Source of the DNA: Planoprotostelium fungivorum
Lineage: Eukaryota > Evosea > Variosea > Cavosteliida > Cavosteliaceae
DNA length: 64,000 nucleotides
Reading direction: 5' to 3'
NCBI GenBank assembly: GCA_003024175.1
Contig: MDYQ01000004.1
Coordinates: 62,001-126,000 of the forward strand
This document shows positions 12,308-27,600 of the stretch, in pieces (within the stretch, counting starts at the first letter, position 1; every line of letters starts with the position of its first letter). The translations under genes were made by a program, and so were the position numbers. The notes below the pieces were generated by a model. That model saw only the letters and a list, made by a program, of their open reading frames with translations. It searched no databases and was not told the DNA's origin.

Positions 12308-12699
12308 GTCTGTGTGTGATGCTGTCTATTGTTTCTTCTGACTTCTGAAGGAGAAACTGTGAGCCCGTCACTTTTCCCCGAAAAAGTTTGGGTTTGTCGG
12401 AGTTGACGTGAAACAGGCGCATCTTTAGATTCTCTCTCATCTACATTGGAGGCCCTTCCGGTGTCAGCCAACTGTTTCGTCTCACGCTGTCGATGAATAT
12501 ACCGTGTGGACGCATCCCAGGCACCTTTCGTTGTCGATTTTGCGATTCTCTTCTGTTTTTAGTCAAGGAAAAGAATTGATAGTGAATGGAGACGATCTGA
12601 CGTCCCTGGAATAAGACGAGAGATTTCGACTCGAATAGAATTGACACAGATGAAACGATATACTAGTACAGTACACGACGATACACAGAGGTGATGTAT
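12308..12699. other. intergenic stretch between RING gene and dynein 3' end
   Basis: About 390 bp. It should contain the promoter of the RING gene and the 3' end of the dynein gene. Short ORFs here have no recognisable content, and I see no RNA gene or repeat. Confidence 0.5.
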
Positions 12700-15600
12700 T
12701 CAATTCGCGACTCCTGGCCGAGGCTGACAGCACATGAAGACTCCCGCTTTCACCCAGCTCTCGTTGGACTTGAGGGTTGGCAAACGAACCGATCGCACGA
12801 GGTTTCGATCACCGGGTACGTCGCTCGTGTTCTGATCGCTCAGATAAAGAGGACATTCGAACTGGTTGACGATCACACCATCCACCTCTCTCGGTGGTGG
12901 CTGCGGTTCATTTGAAGCGTAGATGCAGACCTGTGGGGGTGAGTTTCATTGGAAGAGGAAGACAGTTACCAGGGGAACGGGACAGGAGATGTCTCTCGAT
13001 TGGGGGTCCTGTATGACGTTCTTGTCTCTGTCCCATCTACAACCAACCAAGTGCATTCCGGAGGCGAAGAGGGAGAATTCGTGGGCCTTCCTCAACTCTG
13101 AAACTTCCGTGGGCTCTTCAAAGCAGAGGGTCACGTGACTGTACAGCTTGTCGAGAGATCGATTCGTTCGCCGAACTGCCATCTGGTTTACGACTGTCCC
13201 CGTCAGCTTCATGACGCGCGATGACGTCATCTCACCCAAAAATAGATTCCCGGGGTGGAAGAGGAGATCGGCACGGTGCACCTGTGGGTGACCTCCATTC
13301 AACCACCTCCTGATGTAATCGTGACGAGTACACAAGGATGTCAACCATTCAGATAACAATCTTCTCCTCGGTAGCGTCGTGTAATTACTCCACGATCGAG
13401 GTATGACGCCTCGCATGACATCGTGGAAGAGTCTGACGTCCTTGTCCTCCGTGATAATTCTTCCGCTGACTTTTCCCTCTGCGTTTTCGATGCTGGTGGT
13501 GAGGTAAACGACCAACGAATTGAAGCTGTCGATCTGTGGAGAATCAATGGAGAGATATATCACATGACGTCACCTCCGTGCGTAAGACACCGTTGAGTGG
13601 CTGATTGTAGTCGAGGGGGTATTGATCGTCTACCTCGTCCCTCTCGATTGGAGGTGGGATCTTGGTCTTCATGTCTGGTGATGACGTCATCATACATCGT
13701 TTTACCTCATCTCCTCACCTCTCAAATGAGAGAAGAATTTGGATACCGTGGGAAAATCGTTCGGTGAAAATTCGATCCTCCAATTCTCCATCATGGATAG
13801 CCCCTTCAGAACATCGTTAGAACGCTCCTGCGCATATCTTATTTCTGCGCTACGATTGACCGCGAACACGGCCGCATCGTCCTGTGTAGACATTTGTGAG
13901 ACGTGAGACTTCAGGCTTCCTATCGCCACTTCGTCTGGAATGACGTAACCTCCTAAGATTTCGTTGAGAATTGGTAGGGCGTATCGTACGTACCTGCTTC
14001 TATCGCCATGGGACGATTGCGCTTCAATTCAAGGGTGAAGTACACGGATGATATCGCGTTGAGACGTCTTACATCCCAATGATCGGACATTTTCCCACCA
14101 TAAATGGTATCGAAGTAACTGATTAGCGCTCCGAATTCGACCGTTGTAGATGAACACAGACAGTGATCAATCATTCTACCCCACGTCAGACGATCCCACA
14201 CCATCTCCACGAAATTTCACCTCAATACGGCCGTGAAGTCCGAATCATTAAAGTCGACCACTGTGTTCCACCCGAATGATCCAAATTTAGCTCTCTCTCT
14301 CAGGGTAGCATGGAGTATCACCATGGAGAAGTAGATCCTCTTGGAGAGTTTCTGGGAACGACCGAATAGATCGAACGTTTTCTCAGGAATGGCTCTCAGA
14401 CGGGCGAGAGCATTGTTGCGTATACCCTGTGCTAACTCGTAGGTCATCTGCGGGCGTGAGTGTCATCTACAACGATATAGATGGTCACCTTGGCGCAAAT
14501 GTTGAGGACGGAGGCTGGAATGCATTCGACAGATGTGCTGAGGAGCCAGAGTCTAAATTTAGGATGTGCAGGCTCGTTAGATAAATTGTAGGCGATGCGT
14601 TCTAATTGTGGCATCCAGTCTTTGGCTAAGTGTAGATTCTCCACCACAACCCAACCACCATTCTGCTGGGCATTCTCTACTGCTCTCGTCGCTATGCTAG
14701 ACTGATTTCATTTAGATATCTCATATTGTCTATTGTGATGTGATGCGCGGGTGTGATGATGAATGAGTGTGACGATGTGACGATGTGATTTGATGATATG
14801 AATCACCAGGGATACGCCGTAAGATATGACTTCAGTTCTGTTATGCATTCCCTTCTCCTTGGCTAAATGTCTTATCTGCCCCACAGGTGATATCCCCGAA
14901 GAATGGAACAACAAGAGGGGCATAACGTTCGGATGTGAATCGTACCACATGTCCACGGTAGCCTGGAAATGACGTCATCACACGTCATCATCCAATCGAT
15001 CACCCTAGGCGGTTCGGTGAAGTGTTTGCCCAGGTGTGCCAAGATGAATCGCTGCATGTACTCCAGCATCTTATCTGGTGAGAAGCACTTGACGACCAAC
15101 AATTTAGAGAAGGGGCTGAGAGTGTCGCACCAGGGCCCTGTGATGATGTCATGACACGTCATCATAGTGTCAAAGTCTCACTGGGAAGATCCGTTGGATT
15201 CCTTGATTCTAGAAAATTCCTCCAGGCCGTCTCTTTACCACAGACAGAGTCCACGAGACCGTTGTAGATGGACAGAGAATCGAGATCCACGATCTGCTTC
15301 CACAGATGGGCGGGAAACCAATTGGGACATCTCGATTTCGTGTCTTCCCTTCTGACCAAAGATTGGGACGGAAGGGGAAAGTTTCCCTTAGATTGATTTC
15401 TGGTGGTGGGACCGGGTAGAGATCTGCGGAAGGAGAGAGATCGAGTGATGGGCCTGGTTTCGATACCAGCTTCGTTGTGCTGACGATGATATGAGTTACA
15501 CGTCCGTGTGTGGTGATGAAGTGACGATGAGATGCGATGACGAGATGCGATCGATGATGAGATGGTGAGCGATGATGTGTTTGAAGTGACGATCACGAGA

Positions 15601-18600
15601 GATCGTCATGACGACATACTCCAGGGATGTGACAGAAGATCTTCCACTCTTCTTGATCGATCGAGGAGAATTGATCCACTTTAGAGCACAGTAGGAAGGC
15701 AAATAATAACTTGTGCTTCTCCGCAATGAGGGAACACGCGTGTTGATACACCAACTGTGTGAACTGCACGACTAGAGCATTGCACCGGGTAGATGCGACA
15801 TCTGTGACCGGAATACTCTTAAAAGTCGACGCGAAGATCTGAACGTTTCAATGGAAGATCACGGTCGACATTATTTCACCTTGAGGTGCCATTGGATGGA
15901 GAAGGTGTAAGTGACGTCGACGGCTGACATCTCCTGCAGCAGAGCGTACAGATCGAGAGCTCTGCGAATGGCCGGCTCGTAATCTTGCGACAACTTTGAA
16001 AATTCCGCCAAGAGGGTCTCACTCGACCTGATGACGTCATCACACGTCATCAACTACCGTCCCCACCTGCCGGATAATTCTTCCGCATTTCTCCGGCTGA
16101 CGATGATGGCTGCCACTTGTCTCTCGTCCGATAACAAGTTGGGGTCTTGTAACAAAGACAAGACTCTCTTCTCGATCGATTTGAGTTCTTTCTGATGTTC
16201 TAAAATGGTCTCTTGGATCATGACTCTTCTAGCCTCCGCGTCGGCTCTCTCCTGGAAGGATTGAGCGTTGTAGACGGGAGACGTTTACCTCTTTGATGAT
16301 GATATTGATGAGGAGTTCTTCTAAACCTTGAGGCTGTACGGAGAAATCGATGACGTGGACTTTCGTGTACAAATCCGTGGTGAGCTGTCACATTGAGCGT
16401 TGTAGATGGATGATATCACGAAATCACCTGAGGTCGATCTCTCGTCGTGAAGAGATAAAGCTTAAATCCTTCGGAGTATTGTACAGGTTGATCTCCGATA
16501 CGTACATAACTCAATCCTTGACTGACGTAGATCTGTTTCGACACCAACGCCTCCAGAGAAGAATCCAAACTGTATGACGTCACTCCACGTCATTCTACGT
16601 CATTCATCACCTCTGACCGATCTCTAGCATGACCGGAGTACCAAACGAGATGCACTGCATCAACTTCCGCATGTAATCCCTCGTATCTTCCACGGAAGAT
16701 ATGACCGACAGCCGGTTCTTCTCCACCGCTCCAGATATGAACCCGTGGGCCCTCTTCTGTGGATCGATGAGAAGGGGCGTCCTGCTCGTGAGCTTGAGCA
16801 TGATGAGATTTTCGATGGAGGGTAAATCTTTGAATCCTTGTAGGGACCATCGTTTCAATCGAAGGGGAGACACGAGAGATTCGAGGCTGAAATCTGCGCT
16901 GCAGGCCACGCTCATCTTCTGTTAGAGGATCAGATGTGACGACCTCACGACACGTCACCTCTTTCCATTGTTCGACGATCTCTCTTCGGTAGCTGGGCAT
17001 GGGACCGAGGTAAGCGATGAAACCCGACGAGAGGAGAACATCACCGATCAGATTCTTGTCTCTCTTGTCGTAGTCTAAAACGGTCTCCATCCAAGAGCTC
17101 TCTGCATCGAGTCACGATGATGACGTCATCACACGTCACACCTTCGTTCTTTAAGATGTTGACGAGGTCGTTCGCTTTGATGAGCCTTCCCTCCCATTCG
17201 ACGATCTTCTCTTGCAAGTTATTTCTCTTCGTGATGAGATCGTTTGATCGGTCGGTCAACACTTTAGATTCTTCCTCTATTACTTTGAAATCAGCCGTCA
17301 ATACCGCCAGATCTGCCTGCTTCGTCCGCAACTACAACGGTAGAATCAGAATCTTCCTCGAATCTTCCATTTCTGGGAAACTTCACTCCCCACCTGTGCC
17401 TCTTCTTCGTCTAATTTCGCCTGCATGGGTGCAGCCGAACGGAGGGCCCAGAAGTAAGCGTTGTGTGCTATGATCCAACTGAGAAGGATTCCCGCGGCGA
17501 CAGATGTCTTCTCCAATTGAGAAGGAGTCATCTGATGCTGTCCTCCCACGAGCTTCTGCACGCGAGACATCATGGCTTCTGTCATGTTCCCACGGTCATA
17601 CAGTTGTAGACGAGAAGGTGTATTGGCTGTCACAGTTGAATGATGGAAACTCGATGAAGTCTCACGGTCAGCCATGAGATTCCTGAATTCTTCCGTGAAA
17701 TCTTCCGTTCTGGGTCCAATAGCGTTATCGGTCTTCTTTCCTTTCCTTCCCAACATGATGCAGATGCAATCGAATGTGACCACCATGGTCGCTGATGGAT
17801 TGTTGATGGACTTGACATCGGATAGATCTTTCTTCTTCAGGCGAGCGAGACCCTTGGCGGCGTTGTCTAGCATGACGTTCGACCGGTTCATCTCTTTCGA
17901 AATGGAATCTCTGTTGGACGTCAAGTGATGACGGATGATGATGAGGTGATGTCGATCGGATGTCGATCGGATGATCGAACGATGAACGATCGGATGATGA
18001 CACGATGACGATACCTTAACGTGTTGATTCTCTCCAACTGTTCAGATTGTGATAACTCTAACGTTCGAATGACATCGTTCTTCTTCTTCGCTTCGGTCCT
18101 CTTCTCACTCATCTTCGTGACAACTTCCTCGATCTATCACGTCATTCTTCCCTCTCTACAAGCGAACCCACCTCAGAAGCCATCTTACTGACGTCCGCGC
18201 GAAACTGGGCCATCTCTTCTTTCATCTCGATGGATTGGGAGCTGAGAGAAGAGAGGCTTCTCACACCAGAGAAGTAAGAGTCTCTCGTGGTGCTCATCTT
18301 CTTCTTCCTCTCTTCGTACAATTGAAGGAAAGTCATGACGTGAGTGACCAGCTGACAGTCATCCAAATGAAGGTGAGCGATGTCTGCCGTCAGTTGTTGC
18401 TCCCACAGTATACCCTGATGACGTCACGAATCGATCTGATGACATCATCGATCACCTTGACGACATCGTACATGGAAGAGAAGGATCGTATGACCTCTTC
18501 GATGATGGAGGAGGAGAAGAAGCTCTTCATCGCTGCAATAGTCTCACCACAAAATTGTTTAACTTTTTGACTAGTCCACGGAGAGAACCAGTTGAGGTGA

Positions 18601-21600
18601 GCGGCTGCAGCCAAGTGTGGATTGTCTCTGAGCTGGGAGGGGTGAGTCAATGAATGTGATCTACAGCGTTGTAGATGGCTCACCAGGGAGTGGATATGAC
18701 GCGGTCGGTTGCTCACGGCCAGGATGATACGGAGATTTCTGCGAGTTTTCCGTACGACTTGTTCCCAGGCGTGACCAGATGAGATTCTCCCACTACGACT
18801 TACGTCGGCATTATTCAATTGGATCAGATTCGCCTTCTCTTCTAACGTCACCGATGGTAGTGTAGACTGAGTCAAGATGCAAGTCAAATCGTCCAATAGT
18901 TCGGGACTGTACACGTCATACATCTTTCCCGCCAAAAATGGAAATTTAGACTCACCAGTTTTCGAAACCGTTCGTGGCATTGACGATGAGACAGACTGGA
19001 GTATCTGTGGAGTGCACGCGTAACAAGACGGTTTTGAGAGTGTTCCTCCACTCTTGGCTCTTGTACTCGTTAGCGTTGATGTCAATGGTGATGATTCCCG
19101 CCACAAAACAGGCGAAGGAAGCCAATGTGGGGGAGTGTGCCAATAGATTCGAAGAGAAGATGGTGGGTTGATTGATCTTTCTGACGGATCGGCATAATCT
19201 GATGGGACATGAGGATGATATTGATGTGATTAGATGCGATTTGACGTCGCTCAAATCGTGATGTCACCTTGCAATCTGTTTCGACACTTCAACTCCGACG
19301 TGAATCGGTAACTTGACATTCTTCTTCGAAGAAAACTCCGCTTCCTTTGTCTTCAAGAGTTGTAGCCAAGCCTCCACGGTCATACGATCACGGACCTCAT
19401 CTACCAGTGGTGAATAGAAGGCATCGGGGAGATCATCCCGCTGAAACTTCTCCGATGCAATCTGTTGGATGATCATGCTCATCACTTCGACATCGGATGG
19501 TGACAGCATCGCATCGAGATAATTCCTCTGGGCTTCGTACAGCCACAGAGAGATGCCTTCTTCTGCCGCAGGTTCTTCTGTGATCTGTTTCTCTCTTCAG
19601 ATGGATGTGATGACATCGATGATTTGATGATATGATGCGACGATGATGACACGTGCCGATGAGATGGAAGAAGATGTAGATGATACTCACTTGAGTGAGA
19701 GCGTGAATGATCTGAAAGACTTTCCGCCAAGTGAAACGATAGTGGAAGGAGACAGCCGACGGTGAGAATTGCGTCGTGGCCTTCTTGTGAAGCTGTATGG
19801 CACCCTTGATCATGGCCTCCTCGTACTGAATCAACTCAGGGTGCAGACTCGATTCGCACAGGATCTTGAGCGAAGTGTACACCTCTTCCTCTTCGAGATC
19901 GCAGTAGATCACGTGGAAATGTCTGAGGAGACTATGACGTCATCAGCGAAGGTAGATATCATTAATGCGTCACCGTGGAGACGTATTGAGAGCTGGGGTT
20001 GTCATGGCAGCCACCAGAATGAGATCTGATATGCTGCGGAATTTGTGTTCTGCGAACCAACCTCCCATGGTGGCCAATTGTCTCACTAGCTGTCATCTCA
20101 TGTCAATCATCTCAAAATTCCGTCGAGATTTCACCTCCAGGGTGGGTCGACAGCCGTCGACGTTTCCACCGGCTTCGGATAAATTGTCGATGAAGCAGAT
20201 CATCTTTCCTGCCTGTAGCGGCAAGCTCCTGTGTCTCGTGCTGCGTTCGTAATGGGCTGAGATGAGATTCTGAAGTTGATGGACCGTCAACGATCTGATG
20301 ACGTCATCTTCCGTCTACAACGAGTCCAATCTCACCTGGAGGATGATACGGTGAGGGGAGTGTACTGCTTGTCCAGACTGTAGTGAATGAATTCCGAAAT
20401 ATCGGTGGATTTTCGGGTTCCCGAAGGACCTAAAAATAGCATTGGTTGTGAATTCGTCAGCGCCACATCCATCAGATAGCTTCTCGCCGTGTGAGATGTA
20501 CACGGGATGATCGCATCGTGGATACTTCCTCCTTCGAACATCTGGATGACGTCATAACCATCGTCGATACGAAATCTCACATCAGGCTGTGCGCTATCGA
20601 ACCATTTTGTCCAACCCATGACAGAGAAATCAAAGTAGAAGTGAAAGATGGAATCGTGCTTGGGGAAGTGTGGGGACACACCGAGATCAATCATTTTCTC
20701 CTTGATGAAATCGTTGAAATTATGGCGGGAAACTAAATCTACCGAGGCACCGAAGGACCAGATGAGACAGAAGAGGAAGATTCCAACTTCAGCGATTTTC
20801 TGATCGGGCGCATCCCTCACGGCTGCGAATGCGATGCGACTCTGCTCTGAGGAGGATCAGCGGCAAGACGTAATGAAGTGAAACGAGGCGTACCTTGCCA
20901 CAGTGTGGGACGTACGCGGAAGGTGTCGACGTGGGTCTCGGGTAACCATGCGTTGGGAGCTTCTTCTCCATTGAAAATCCAAAGGTAGCACTCCAGCAAT
21001 TTGAGCAGATTTTGTGTCAAGAGCCTCGTGTCGACGTCGACGACTTGATGACAGCTCTCCACGATGACCTGACTCGTTGGTGTCACCCAGATGTCTGTGA
21101 GATTTCTTCAGAATTTCTCACACGTAATCTGAAATTTCTCACCGCACAAGACTTGTAGTCTGGCCCTCAATTCCGGACCCATTCTACCATCGTTCGCATT
21201 CATCCAATTCCATATGATATCTTCGGATGATATCACATCATTAGACAGGCATACGATGCCACATCTGGACACTATGGAAGGTGTGAAACTGTCGACTCTG
21301 TCGCATTCCACGATGAATCGGACCTGTTGAATCGTCAATCGTGGAACTGTGAGACGTACAGTACGTGTTGAGGTACGTGGATACGCTGTCCGTTGGCCAG
21401 AATGAGACAGCGGGTGTTGTCAGTGCACGTGAAGAGAGATTCAAACCACCGAAGTTCGATACTGCCGTCGAAAATGATCCAATACTGAACGGGCTGAGTA
21501 CTCGTTGTAGATTGAGTGGTGATGGCCTCGGCCTTGGGTACGATCTGGTGACGTCAGATAACGTCATAGATGAAAAATTCACATAGTTTTCGCGGGGGTG

Positions 21601-24600
21601 GATGTGTTCAGCGGAGGCAGTATTGATGGTGGAGAGCATCTCGGGGAGTACACCTGCTATCAGTTGGTGCGTTGTAGATGGATGATAGCTCACCGTTCGA
21701 CCAATTTCTGAGTGGATCCATGTGTCCCACCAATTCATCCAGCGAGAGAGTTCCAGGAATGATGTGCTGCATCTACCACATGTGAATATCACGAGATCTC
21801 ATCGGAATTGCTCACCTTCACCGACTGAATAGGGTCAACTGCTGATGGAACCTGTGCCAATTGATTTCTAGCGGCCTCAATGACTTTCAACATGGTCGAT
21901 TTGCCCGACAGACATGGTCCCGATAAGACCGTGATGCTCGATCTACAACGAGTCAATCGCTGTTTTTGACACATCTTCACCTCTCGATGGTCGTTGCCAG
22001 GGAGACAATGCTGTCGACGAAGTCTTTTTTGTCGACGAGATTCATCTGCTTGCAGCAAGTGGAGATGGTTTGACGTAGATCGCGATTCATGCTCTCCAGT
22101 GGTTCTGAACCGGAAAAGTGATCACGGAGAAGGTGCTCCATGGTCTCAAGGTCTTCCCGTCTCAATCTGGGTCCCAAAATCTCACGCAAGTTGTGAGCCA
22201 CACTTCCTTCCTCCCTGGTGGCCTAGTGGTTCGGTGAGTGGAGTGATGACATATGATGACGTCATCACCCGAACGAGATCTACAGTTGCAGCCTCAGCCG
22301 ATGCCGCGGCTTCTTCTAATTTTGGAACTTTGGACATGCTCCTGTTCCTTCCCGGTCGGTCCTGTCCCACATTCGAGCGTGATCCTAAGACCGGGCGATC
22401 TGCCCCGCAGATCTGTACGATCTTCACTACCGTTCTCACATCAAGAACCGCGGGAAATCTCGTCGAAATTTGCTCCGACATGGCCTTCAAAAACGAAACG
22501 ATCTTCCCTCCCAGAACATCCGGGGCTTCGAATCCTCCACCCCGTCAGATCATTGTCGACGTCGACACCTCACCTCCTGCCATCAGCATGCTCTGAGCGA
22601 TGAGAATGAGATCCTTCTCTGTGTTCAAGGCGAGAGAGATGGGACGAACGAGTGTCTTGAGGTTCTCGGACAATTGACAGCGGCTGGGCCCTTGTGGTTC
22701 CAGGGTGAAGAAGATTCCACAGGGAACCGATGCATCTACAACGGTACCGTCGATCCAAGGAATCGATGTCGTATTAGTCTGAGTGGGTGGTGAGGATGTC
22801 GTACGAGATATCATACTCACTTGTATACCTGTCTGGATACGTTGTAGACACTGAGAGATGATAGACAAGACTCCGCTGGGAACGCGGTCCATCTCATCGA
22901 AACATGCGATGGCGCCTGATTTGAAATTTGAATTTCGGACAATTGTTTCACTGCCTCACCGGAAGATACGACTCCACGGAAGAATTCCGTGAGAGATTGC
23001 GGAGTTACGTCGGGGAAGCCCTGGAAGATTACATGCTGTTTTCCCAGGATCTTGGCTATTTCCCGGGTAATTTCCGTCTTACCACATCCAGATCCTCCCA
23101 TCAATGCTCCAACGGCTCCCAAGTGCATAGCCGTGGCTAACATGCGCAAGGATCTGTGGGTGGAGGGAACCAGCGACAATCTGTCAGATGTTCCCACGTA
23201 TTCTCCACCGTGGATGAACGTGGAAGATGCGATGGAGATGAATAGCTCTTTGTCTTCCCAATAGTGTCGCAACGTCTGCTTCCATACGGACTCCAACCCT
23301 TCGTTCTGTTGTGCCTCCGTGGGCTACAAATGATTCAATATATGGCATCTACAACGGTGCATATGATGACATCGTCACCTGTTGTGGTCGATTGGTCCAG
23401 TCGACAAGAATGTCGACAAGATCTCGATTTGAGCGGTCCAACAAAATGAGGGCCCGTGCCGTACGTATCCGTGCGGCATTGTCGGAATTGTGCACGATGT
23501 TGGATAGAAAATGTAACCTCTCCTGCACAAAGATATTCAAGGCCTCGATCTTCGTTCGGTTCTGCAGTGCCTGGGACACCTTCTCCACGATCAATCTACA
23601 ACCCACCAATTGTCATCACCTTGTGTGTGAAGATGATCTGGTTGACGTGGAGGACGATCTCGGTTGGCCACGTGACCATCCAATCTTCCCTCGTCTGAGA
23701 AGTGTATGTCGTCAGAGCTCTGTGCACCAAGTGATTGATGGTAGACGATATGACTTGTTGCAGGTTCTTCATCCACTGGGTCACATTCGAATGTAACGGT
23801 ACCGGCTCTACCAGTCCCACCGTTTCTCCATTGGCCGCGATGATATGCGTGATCTCGAGATCACCTCGCTTCGCGCCGTGAGTCTCGATTCAAAATTCAA
23901 ATCTCACCGTATCGATGACGAGATCGTCCACACCATCGAAGCACTTCCTGACGATGCTTCGAACTTGTTCTTCGGATCGTCTCCTGTACAAAACGTCGAC
24001 CGCTTCCCTCTCGGATAAAAAGTAGAGGCGGGGGAACTCTTGTCTCTTGGCTTCTAACATCATGAGAACTCCACGGAGAATCTTCTCCATGTTTCTCATG
24101 CACTCTTGGATCATAGATGGAATCTCAAATTTCTCGCATAAGAGGAGGATGCGGGGATTGTTCGTAGCCTTTTCCATGATGATCTTCCACTGCTCGTGGA
24201 CACCTTCCAAACGAACTACACCGTCGCTCCTCCAATCTTTCTGTAGTTCTTCTGATTCGACGATGGAGCTGTCACAAGTTAGGATGTCGTATGTGATGTC
24301 GTATGTGATGTCTTATGTGATGTCGTATGTGATATCGTATGTGATGTCGATGAAAACTCACGAGTAACGTAACCACATGCCTTGACACTCGGTCCACAGA
24401 GAGAGTAATTTTTGGATGCTGCTGACGGTGTTAGTCCATTGGTGCGCGCGATCCAATAGATCGAGAACGTAGGGAGAACACATGATCTTGTGCAGATTGA
24501 TTCTCTGATTCTCCACTGCCGCTTGGAGCTGCGTGATGTTTCCCAGGATGAAGAAATCCGGTCGCTGTGGTGGATCAGCCTCTTATGTCTTGTCGATGTG

Positions 24601-27600
24601 GTCGAACCCCCTCCACTGGGACCGTGGGAACGTGGAAAGATCTCATCTCAGCCAACATTGCGTCCAGTGACGTCTCCACTTCGTATTCTTTCCTGGCAAA
24701 ATCGGTGATATTGACGATCTACAACGAGTCACGTCTCTTCCCGCCAAAATTCCTCACAATATCCGTGAAGCGATCTAATTTCATGTCGATGAGAGAGGCT
24801 AAGGTGAAGCCTTCCGGTGGTTCCGAGGTGTCGGTCATCTGACATAACATTCTCCAATGTCTAGATCGTACACCGGGATGTCTCAATCTCACAATCATCG
24901 ATAAGTGATCTTTCATCTCGTCGATCTTCTTCATCAACTGTTGTGACGCGTGCAACTGCACGAGCCTGTGAGAATTCATCGACATTTCACTCCTCACCGG
25001 TTTTGGCTTCGAAGTCAATCTCGCCGTGGCCGTTTCGATCACGTGACCCGCATTGAGGATGTACTTTGAGAATTTGTCTGCATCTAAAGATAAGAACGGT
25101 GATCTCAGATACTCTCCCAGAACAATCTGCCAATCTGCAGCGGTGGTCCACAGATCGTAAATGGGACGAAAAGAGGAAATGAAGTGTTGTAGACTGGACT
25201 GATCCATGGGTGGAATGGCCAGAATCTTCTCGTACGATCCGTAGATCTCAAATTGTCGTCCCAATTCCTCGAATCTGACCGAATTGAATAAATGACGTCA
25301 TATGATGTATCACCTCTCGTAGATGGGTGTGACCCTCTCCTCGTTGTAGAGAGCCGAATCGATGTTTTCGAACTCCTCGACGAGCGCGGCCTCCTCAGCC
25401 AATTTGAATAAATCTTCCGTGAATTCCTTCTGCTTCCTGTCTAGCTCTCTAGTCAGCTTGTACTTTTGCACCTGGAAATCGTACAGGGCCTTCTGAACGA
25501 TCTACAATGGTGTCATTCTACAACGTTGTAGACGGAAGTCACCTCGGAGAGGAGAGTGGGCATGGAGATGAGAGACCATCTGTACTGAAACTCTTGATCG
25601 GAAAGTTCCACGAAAAATCTCTCCAGCAAGTCGAATCGCTTGGCGACCTCCTGGGCCTCCAGGGAGATCGATTTGATGTTTTCAGTGACTTTTCCAAGAG
25701 CTTCCGCTCTCTCTGATAGCTCCTCCGGGGTGTGTGCTGTCTTCTTAATGATTCCATTAATTTCCTCGAATCTTCCACTCAACGTCCCCGCAATGTCCAC
25801 CGTCGTCATCTGTCTCGTTGTAGATCTAAAAAAGGAGATAATCGATTCACCTTGAGTTTCGACACGAGTGTATCGGCCATATCGTTGAGTTGCTGAATGA
25901 ACATGTTCCTCGCTTCTGTACAATTGATGTGAAGGATACCGATGACAACCATCTCAGGCATCTCTTTCGCTACTTCTAACGAGCTGGCTCGGATTCGATC
26001 CACTTCTTCCCTGAGAAGATTGAGACCAATGAAATGTCGTCGAAATTTCACCGTAAACCCTTCAGATCGTCACGGTATCTGTTGTAGATGGTGTCCAGAT
26101 CCTGTTGCAAGATCTCCTCGTACGCGTGAAACGACGTACCGAATTTTTGTGCCAAGGCCACACTCCTGACGATGATGCTCTGTATGATACCTCGCTGATT
26201 GAGTAGATCTTGCTTGTTTGTTGCCTCGTAAGATACTGTTGATGGTGACTTCTGCGGTTTGTTGTCGTCGTGCAACAGTGAGCCCAAGTCCAACACGGGA
26301 ATATTGCTACTGGGATTGTGAATGATCATGATGGAAGGTGACACATCCCTCTGCGAAACGTCAGATGACGTCATCAGAAGTGTTACCTCACCAGAAAATC
26401 ATCTAGATCGGGTGACACTTTCATTCGATTGTCTCGAATGGCCACTTGGACCTTGAAAATGGGAGGTGGAGCATCTGTGGGAATACCAAAGATCTCATTC
26501 TCCTCGATCTCTCCCAGAGATCTCTCGTATCTATCGAACGTCACGCTCCACGATCTACAACGATCCCACCTGGAGAATAGATCTACGAATCGCGTGAGGG
26601 ACTCGCTGATGCTGGCCTTCAGTGCATCTGCGACCATTCGATTGGTCAGGGATTCCATTCGGTGGATGTGTTGGTTCATGTATTCACGCTGCAGCTTAGA
26701 AGAGTTTCCGTAGAGAGAAGCTCTCGTCAAGTGCTGACCGGGGCTGAAGATGTGGGCGCCCCTGGCCCATTCGAGCGTCGCTTCTTCTACGCTCTCGATG
26801 ACAATAGCCTCTAATCGAAAGACAACCGTTTCCTGTCACGATGAGTCATGTGATGCTCGATCACGATGATGCGGCCGTCAAATGATGAGAAATACGTATT
26901 GGTATAGATGATGATACATTTGACGATCAAAAGTGTTATACGAGTGTTGTGATGATCGAATTGTCATTCACCTTGATCTTCGATATGCTTTGGATGACAC
27001 TCGTGTTCTGCCTCTGTAAAAATTCTGACGTAGAACACAGCGGAATTTCGGTGAGAAAATACCGGCTGTTCCTGATGATAAGCGTCTGTCCCACGTCAGC
27101 TCCACGATTGCCTCACCTACAACTCACCTGTTCCCAGATCTTCTGCAGGCCGTGCAGCAAGATCGAATTGCTGTGCAATGATGTACCGAGTAGATTCTGT
27201 ACCAAATCTCTCACTACAACGGGAGGGATTCTGATGGTTCCTTGTTGAGGTACAAAAATCTCTCTTTCTCTCAATAAATAATGAACGGAAGGGGGCAGTT
27301 CTTCCTCTATTGGATGGAGGCGCTCAAACTCGAGAGATTTCATCGATTTCTTGAAGATAGTCACGATCCTCTCTTTGATGTATTGAGACTGAAGGAGTCA
27401 TCAGATGATTTGATGGTGACCACATTGGGATATCACCTCAGTGTCGCTACTATTCCTTCCCACGCGTTGGACGATGACTTCGAGTTGTTCGGGTGATGGC
27501 TCGTTCATGGATGAGATGTCTAGAGAGTCTATTTTCATCTGTCTGGCCAACCGCTTCTCATAAACCATGCGGTTCTGATAAGCCGATTGTAGACGCTGGA